From: Ditylenchus dipsaci
Taxonomy: Eukaryota > Nematoda > Chromadorea > Rhabditida > Anguinidae
Assembly (NCBI GenBank): GCA_004194705.1
Contig: SADC01001227.1
Location: 3,378,247 to 3,442,246 of the forward strand
Direction: 5' to 3'
Length of the DNA: 64,000 bases
Shown here: in pieces, positions 60,159-64,000 of the stretch
Layout: every line of letters starts with the position of its first letter
Numbering within the stretch: the stretch's first letter is position 1
Position numbers and translations under genes: made by a program
The notes under the pieces: generated by a model
Databases searched by the model: none
What the model saw: the letters and a program-made list of their open reading frames with translations, nothing else
Told to the model about the DNA's origin: nothing

Positions 60159-61445
60159 ATGTCTTCAGTGATGTCAAATCAAACAGGATTCAACCGATCT
60201 TCTTTTGTTTTTTACTGCTGGCATAGCTGGTGTGGTTGGGTTTGTCGGATATGCACTTTATTTTGACCATAAAAGACGTTCTGATCCTAATTACAAGCAG
60301 AAAATACGCCAGAGTGAGTTTTCTTCTTCTAATTTATTAAGTTAAGAATTAAAAAATGCCCTAAATTATTGTACCCCGTCAAAGTACTAATTTACCCCGT
60401 CAAACCTTTGAAAATTATTGATTTCTTTTTAATTTAATTCATTTCTTTGAAACTTTAATACCAAGAATGTAGCCCCGGATATATCTGCTTTCTATTCAGC
60501 TTTCAAACTGATGTAAGCTATCATTTTAACAAAAAATGTATTATCTAATAGAAGCCCTGGAGTTTTACGGTAAATGTACAGGCTGTTCCAGGAAATCCGC
60601 ACGATTTGAAATGGCTATAACTTTTTTTTCTAGATCGAATTTCGAATTTCTGTTTTTGCCAATCGTTTTCTCTTGACGGGAAATTTCGTTAAGTGTATAA
60701 TTTCATAAATAAGATTTTCGCTTGCACCCCCTGTGGTTCGGCTTTTAGCCATCTAGGGGCCAACCCACAGACCTGGACCAGAACCAGAGGGGGACCAAGC
60801 GAAAATCGTATTTTTGACATTATATACTTAACAAAATTGCCCGTCAAGAGAGAACGATATGCGAAAACAGAAATTCGATGTTCGAACCAGAAAAAAAGTT
60901 ATAGCTATTTCAAATCCTGCGGATTTCTTGAAACACCCTGTATTCATGTTTTCTAAACCTTTTGACTATTTAAGATCGAAAAATGAAGCAAAAATATCGA
61001 ACAACAGGCAGTTCGAGTTCTATTCCTGATCCAAGAAATGCGCAAGCAATGCAACAATACTTTTTTGACGAGATGACTTTGGAGAAGAGCTCATGAACAG
61101 TGGTATGGTAATCGTCTTTTTTCAGTTTACATAGTGATCTTTCAAGGAAATTTGGAGGAGGGAGTTTTCCACATGTCAAACGCTGTATTTGCTTGCGAGC
61201 ACCCGGCTGAGCTTATTCAGATTTTCCAGCAAACACTTCCCGCATTGCAGTTTGAAGCTTTGGCTCAAGCTTTGCCGGAAGCTAAAATTGTAATTTTAAG
61301 TCATTTTATAAAAAATTCCCAACATTTTCAGCGTCATACAACGGCATTGCGATGTCATCAAATTGCTGATGCTGCAATAGAGCATGCAGGTTCCGAAGGT
61401 CCAAGTTCTCAGCAAGCCATTATTGTAGATGATGATTTGGAGTGA
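60159..61445 (+). CDS. TOMM20: Mitochondrial import receptor Tom20, copy A
   Basis: Exons 60159-60313, 60975-61102, 61147-61289 and 61332-61445. It encodes an N-terminal anchor (TAGIAGVVGFVGYALYFDHK), then SDPNYKQKIRQ, IPDPRNAQAMQQYFFDEM, GNLEEGVFHMSNAVFACEHP (TPR-like helices) and a C-terminal VDDDLE. Tom20 sits in the outer mitochondrial membrane and binds presequences. The frame needs one T less in the T6 run near 60206 and one base more near 61080, so it is either a young pseudogene or affected by consensus errors. Intron 1 (661 nt) holds a palindromic repeat. It is about 200 bp upstream of copy B, with the same exon layout, so the pair is a tandem duplication. Confidence 0.7.
60575..60945. 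repeat. Palindromic repeat in intron 1 of Tom20 copy A
   Basis: The arms GGAAATCCGCACGATTTGAA / complement enclose an inner stem ending near 60770 (CCACAGACCTGG), with AAGCGAAAATCGTATTT also paired. Confidence 0.7.
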
Positions 61446-61648
61446 GATTTCAAATTGGCGCTTTTTATTATTGATTGATCCTTAGTTATTTTTGTTCTTT
61501 ATCTCCAAAAATATATTTGATTAGATTACTTGTTTGTTTCGAAATGAAGATTAATTTACAAGCTTTTTTTCAATTTATTGTCTCATCCACTCAACAATTT
61601 TTAAAAGATTTTTTGCAATTCCATAATTTTTCTTTACTCAAAATAGAA

Positions 61649-63142
61649 ATGTCCAATATTTTGGCATGGGCTGCCGGTATAGCTGGTGTTGGTTTGGTTG
61701 GATACGCTATCTACTTTGATCAGAAGAGATGTTCTGCTCCTGACTACAAGCGCAAAATTCGACAGAGTAATTTTTTTAGGGGAAAACAGCAATAATTCAA
61801 ATAATTGCGTTAAATTTTTTAGACAGAAAACTTAAAAAGCATACACGATCTGCTACTCAAAACATCAGTGCCATTCCTGATCCTAGAGATCAAGCTGCTA
61901 TGCAGCAATACTTTCTTGCAGAAATGATTTATGGAGAAGAACTTTTGAGAGATGGTATCTTTATTTTTTACCCTAAGAAATAATTACTAATCAATAATTT
62001 AGGTGACATTGAAAATGGCTCTGTTCACATGGCAAATGCTGTGTTTGCGTCTGGTCGAGCAAATGATTTGATTCAGGTACTGCAAGGATCTCTTCCTCCA
62101 ATTCACTTCGAAGCCGTGGTTGAAGCTCTTCCTGGCGCTAAAGCTGTAAGTTAAACATTTTTATCGGCTTGTCTTTCTATGAACCAGAGTACTTGTAAAT
62201 ATTCATCAAATAATCAATCTAATAATAATCTAAATTAACATGCAAAACTATCGCTAGACTTTTTAGTATTTCTTCAAGTAAAAGTTTGATACCCTATAGT
62301 TTTGTTGACCCTAGTAGCGAATACCACCCCCCCTCCCCAACGATTTTCACTTTTTTTACTTTTGTAAAAAGTACCCAACTTTATGTCCCAGACCCAGAAA
62401 ATGTGCGCAAACTCTTCATTAGTCACAACTTCCGTACGCTGGCCTACCCCCAAGCCTAAGGGCTAAGCCTAAACTTGTTGTTCGCAAGGGTAGTTACAGC
62501 AATTTTTAAAGGTCGGATGCTTGGCGGGGGGGGGGGGGTATTCGTTACTCGCGCCATTTTGTTGAATTTATGAGGAAAAAATGTTTGTGCATCAAAGAAA
62601 TATTCGCGCCATAAAGTTTCATTTCACAAAGAATAAAACGGAAAAATGTCTCGAACAAAAAAACTACAATTTGCTCTCTAAAACCCGAAAATTGAACCCA
62701 AAAAATCTCAAAACCAGAATCCAGAACAACCATTCTACTCCTGAGATTTCAAGCTTCGATTTTAAAAAAAGTTTGACTAAAAAACCAAACAAAAACACTC
62801 CGAAAAAACCGAAAACATCAACTGTCGACAGACAAACAAAACAGCTCTAATACTATATAGGAGATATAAAGCAACACAAATTCTTGCAAAAGGAGGCATA
62901 TTTTTAAAAAATGGAGGAATATTTTTGCAAAAAGGAGGCACTTTTTCGTAAAAAGAGGAATTTTTACGTATCGCCCTTTCACAAAAAAATTTATTGTGTT
63001 GTCAAATTTAAAAACGTGTTTTTTCTAGATGTTCATGGCTGCTGTCCGTGCTCACACTCAGGATGTTGATTCTTCCGATGAGGAGCACCAAGAAGATGAT
63101 GACCACCAAGGGGCTTTTATTATCGACGATGATCTCGAATAG
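61649..63142 (+). CDS. TOMM20: Mitochondrial import receptor Tom20, copy B
   Basis: Four exons (61649-61766, 61823-61954, 62003-62145, 63029-63142) join in frame to 168 residues. Signal-anchor ILAWAAGIAGVGLVGYAIYF with the DQKRCSAPDYKRKIRQ flank is the diagnostic N-terminus. The soluble receptor domain contains AMQQYFLAEMIYGEELLRDG and VHMANAVFASGRANDLIQVL, and the tail is acidic (SSDEEHQEDDDHQG) ending IDDDLE, reminiscent of nematode Tom20. The ATG follows TAG|AA, a possible trans-splice site. Intron 3 (883 nt) contains a C/G-tract MITE. AATAAA at 63211-63216. No frame problem, so this is the intact copy. Confidence 0.9.
62310..62560. repeat. MITE with C/G-tract ends in intron 3 of Tom20 copy B
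   Basis: Inverted ends AGCGAATACCACCCCCCC and GGGGGGGGGGTATTCGTTAC flank about 250 bp. They resemble the C/G-tract ends of other fold-backs here. Confidence 0.65.
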
Positions 63143-63210
63143 ATGTTCTTAAGTATTTTTATCAGTTGTTCATGCTACTTAGTGAACCAGCTCAATGTGT
63201 TTTGTTTCCA

Positions 63211-63216
63211 AATAAA
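63211..63216 (+). terminator. Poly(A) signal of Tom20 copy B
   Basis: AATAAA lies 69 bases after the stop. Confidence 0.6.
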
Positions 63217-63284
63217 TTTGTTGTGTTTTTTAGTATTATTTAGCGCACACAACTAGCAAACAATAGCATATTAGTCAACTATAT

Positions 63285-63640
63285 TCAAAAATTATTCTCT
63301 TCTTTTGTGGAAACTTTTTGAGTAGCCGGTTTCAAGTGAGTATATACGCATTGACCCTTTTCAAGGGTCCATATCACAGAAGATTTGCTCGTTTTCCATC
63401 TAAAATACTTGTAATGGATCAGCAAATAAGCTATTGGCTCAAGTGCTGAGGCGTGGTAAGATATGGAAGGAAAATCGCCGAACGGAATTTTGAAATTGTA
63501 TGCATTCAAAAGTGGGAGAGAAGGGACCAATGAGTCAACAGTCACGAAGTGGACATAGTTTAGAGGAGGAAAATGAGTGTCCACCAAAAGCTGGACAATC
63601 CTTTGCGCAAGGGTCTTCGAGGGTATTTACCCTTTTCGCC
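63285..63640 (-). CDS. Hypothetical protein, C-terminal exon
   Basis: The minus-strand open frame runs from an acceptor near 63640 as LAQRIVQLLVDTHFPPLNYV, then LPLLNAYNFKIPFGDFPSIS and ALEPIAYLLIHYKYFRWKTS. It ends with a Lys-rich tail KVSTKEENNF at 63285. The mixed hydrophobic/polar pattern looks like a folded domain. I do not recognise it. Upstream exons would lie beyond 63650, partly outside the window. It is convergent with Tom20 copy B. Confidence 0.35.
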
Positions 63641-64000
63641 TCCTCACATTAGCAGTTCTACAGATTTAGCCATTTCCTTTTCATTGCAGCTGATTTTGGA
63701 AGTCAAAAGGTTCCAGTTAGAAAAATCATTAGCTATTTTTTCTTTCTTTCTTAAAAATTTGTTGTGTATCCATTGCATCATAATTTAACGAAATGTGCTT
63801 TTTTGTCTAAAAAAGTTCTAGGGGGAGTTAGTATCACAAAAAATTAATATTGATTTTTAGGAAATTTTATTCAGAAAGTTTACTTTACCTGTGGAAACGG
63901 AGTTTAACAGCCCGTTTTATTTCAGCCGTATAATAGGATTCTTTTTATCGTCCGAAGGATACAAAAATCATTTTTGTAGTCTTTTTATGTGTAAGAAAGA

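Overview
This is eukaryotic nuclear DNA. Intron-containing genes for TSEN2, RBM42, RNA polymerase I A49, PSMB7, phosphatidylserine synthase and Tom20 sit in AT-rich DNA that is otherwise almost entirely nested repeats. Most introns are 45-60 nt, acceptors are TTTTCAG- or TTTAG-like, and poly(A) signals are AATAAA. The Tom20 and RPL10A residues look nematode-like (APDYK..KIRQ, a DDLE carboxyl end, TQEE..NIS in RPL10A), so a nematode is my best guess. That is inference from remembered families, not a search. I see no rRNA, no functional tRNA, no CRISPR array and no bacterial operon.

Layout. 222-1167: a TSEN2-like gene (-). 1.4-16 kb: nested inverted repeats, relics of hAT transposases and one eroded unknown gene. 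16.6-25.6 kb: a CACAGT-satellite-bounded block holding a Mutator-like element, two Merlin elements, an hAT relic and a TTAA-flanked element that carries an intron-containing RPL10A pseudogene. 26-32.7 kb: a gene island with an unknown gene (+), two tentative small genes (-), an RBM42-like gene (+) and the RNA polymerase I A49 gene (-). 32.75-48.2 kb: one stack of nested transposons that fills the whole interval between A49 and PSMB7. It includes FLYWCH and Ulp1-protease fragments, an hAT relic, an unknown Ser/Pro ORF and a decayed piggyBac. 48.5-63.6 kb: PSMB7 (+), phosphatidylserine synthase (-), a Mutator-like element with a SWIM-finger ORF, a tandem pair of Tom20 genes (+) and a hypothetical C-terminal exon (-).

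The outstanding property is the fold-back elements. At least a dozen unrelated inverted-repeat elements have arms built from a private tandem repeat of about 12-25 bp. Several have exact target-site duplications readable here: CATTTTGTA at 56.5/58.0 kb, CAAAGTAGGG at 47.1/48.1 kb, CTCCAAGG at 41.3/46.4 kb, AATGCCAC at 34.3/37.0 kb, AATAATTC at 18.8/19.2 kb, ATTTAGAG at 1.7/1.9 kb, and TTAA, TTAG or TA for others. Two insertions can be checked against their empty site in the opposite arm of the host palindrome.

Caution: conserved genes in this window (A49, phosphatidylserine synthase, RBM42, Tom20 copy A) each show one or two apparent single-base indels. Uncorrected long-read consensus errors may explain some of these. 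The RPL10A copy has substitution stops as well and is a real pseudogene.
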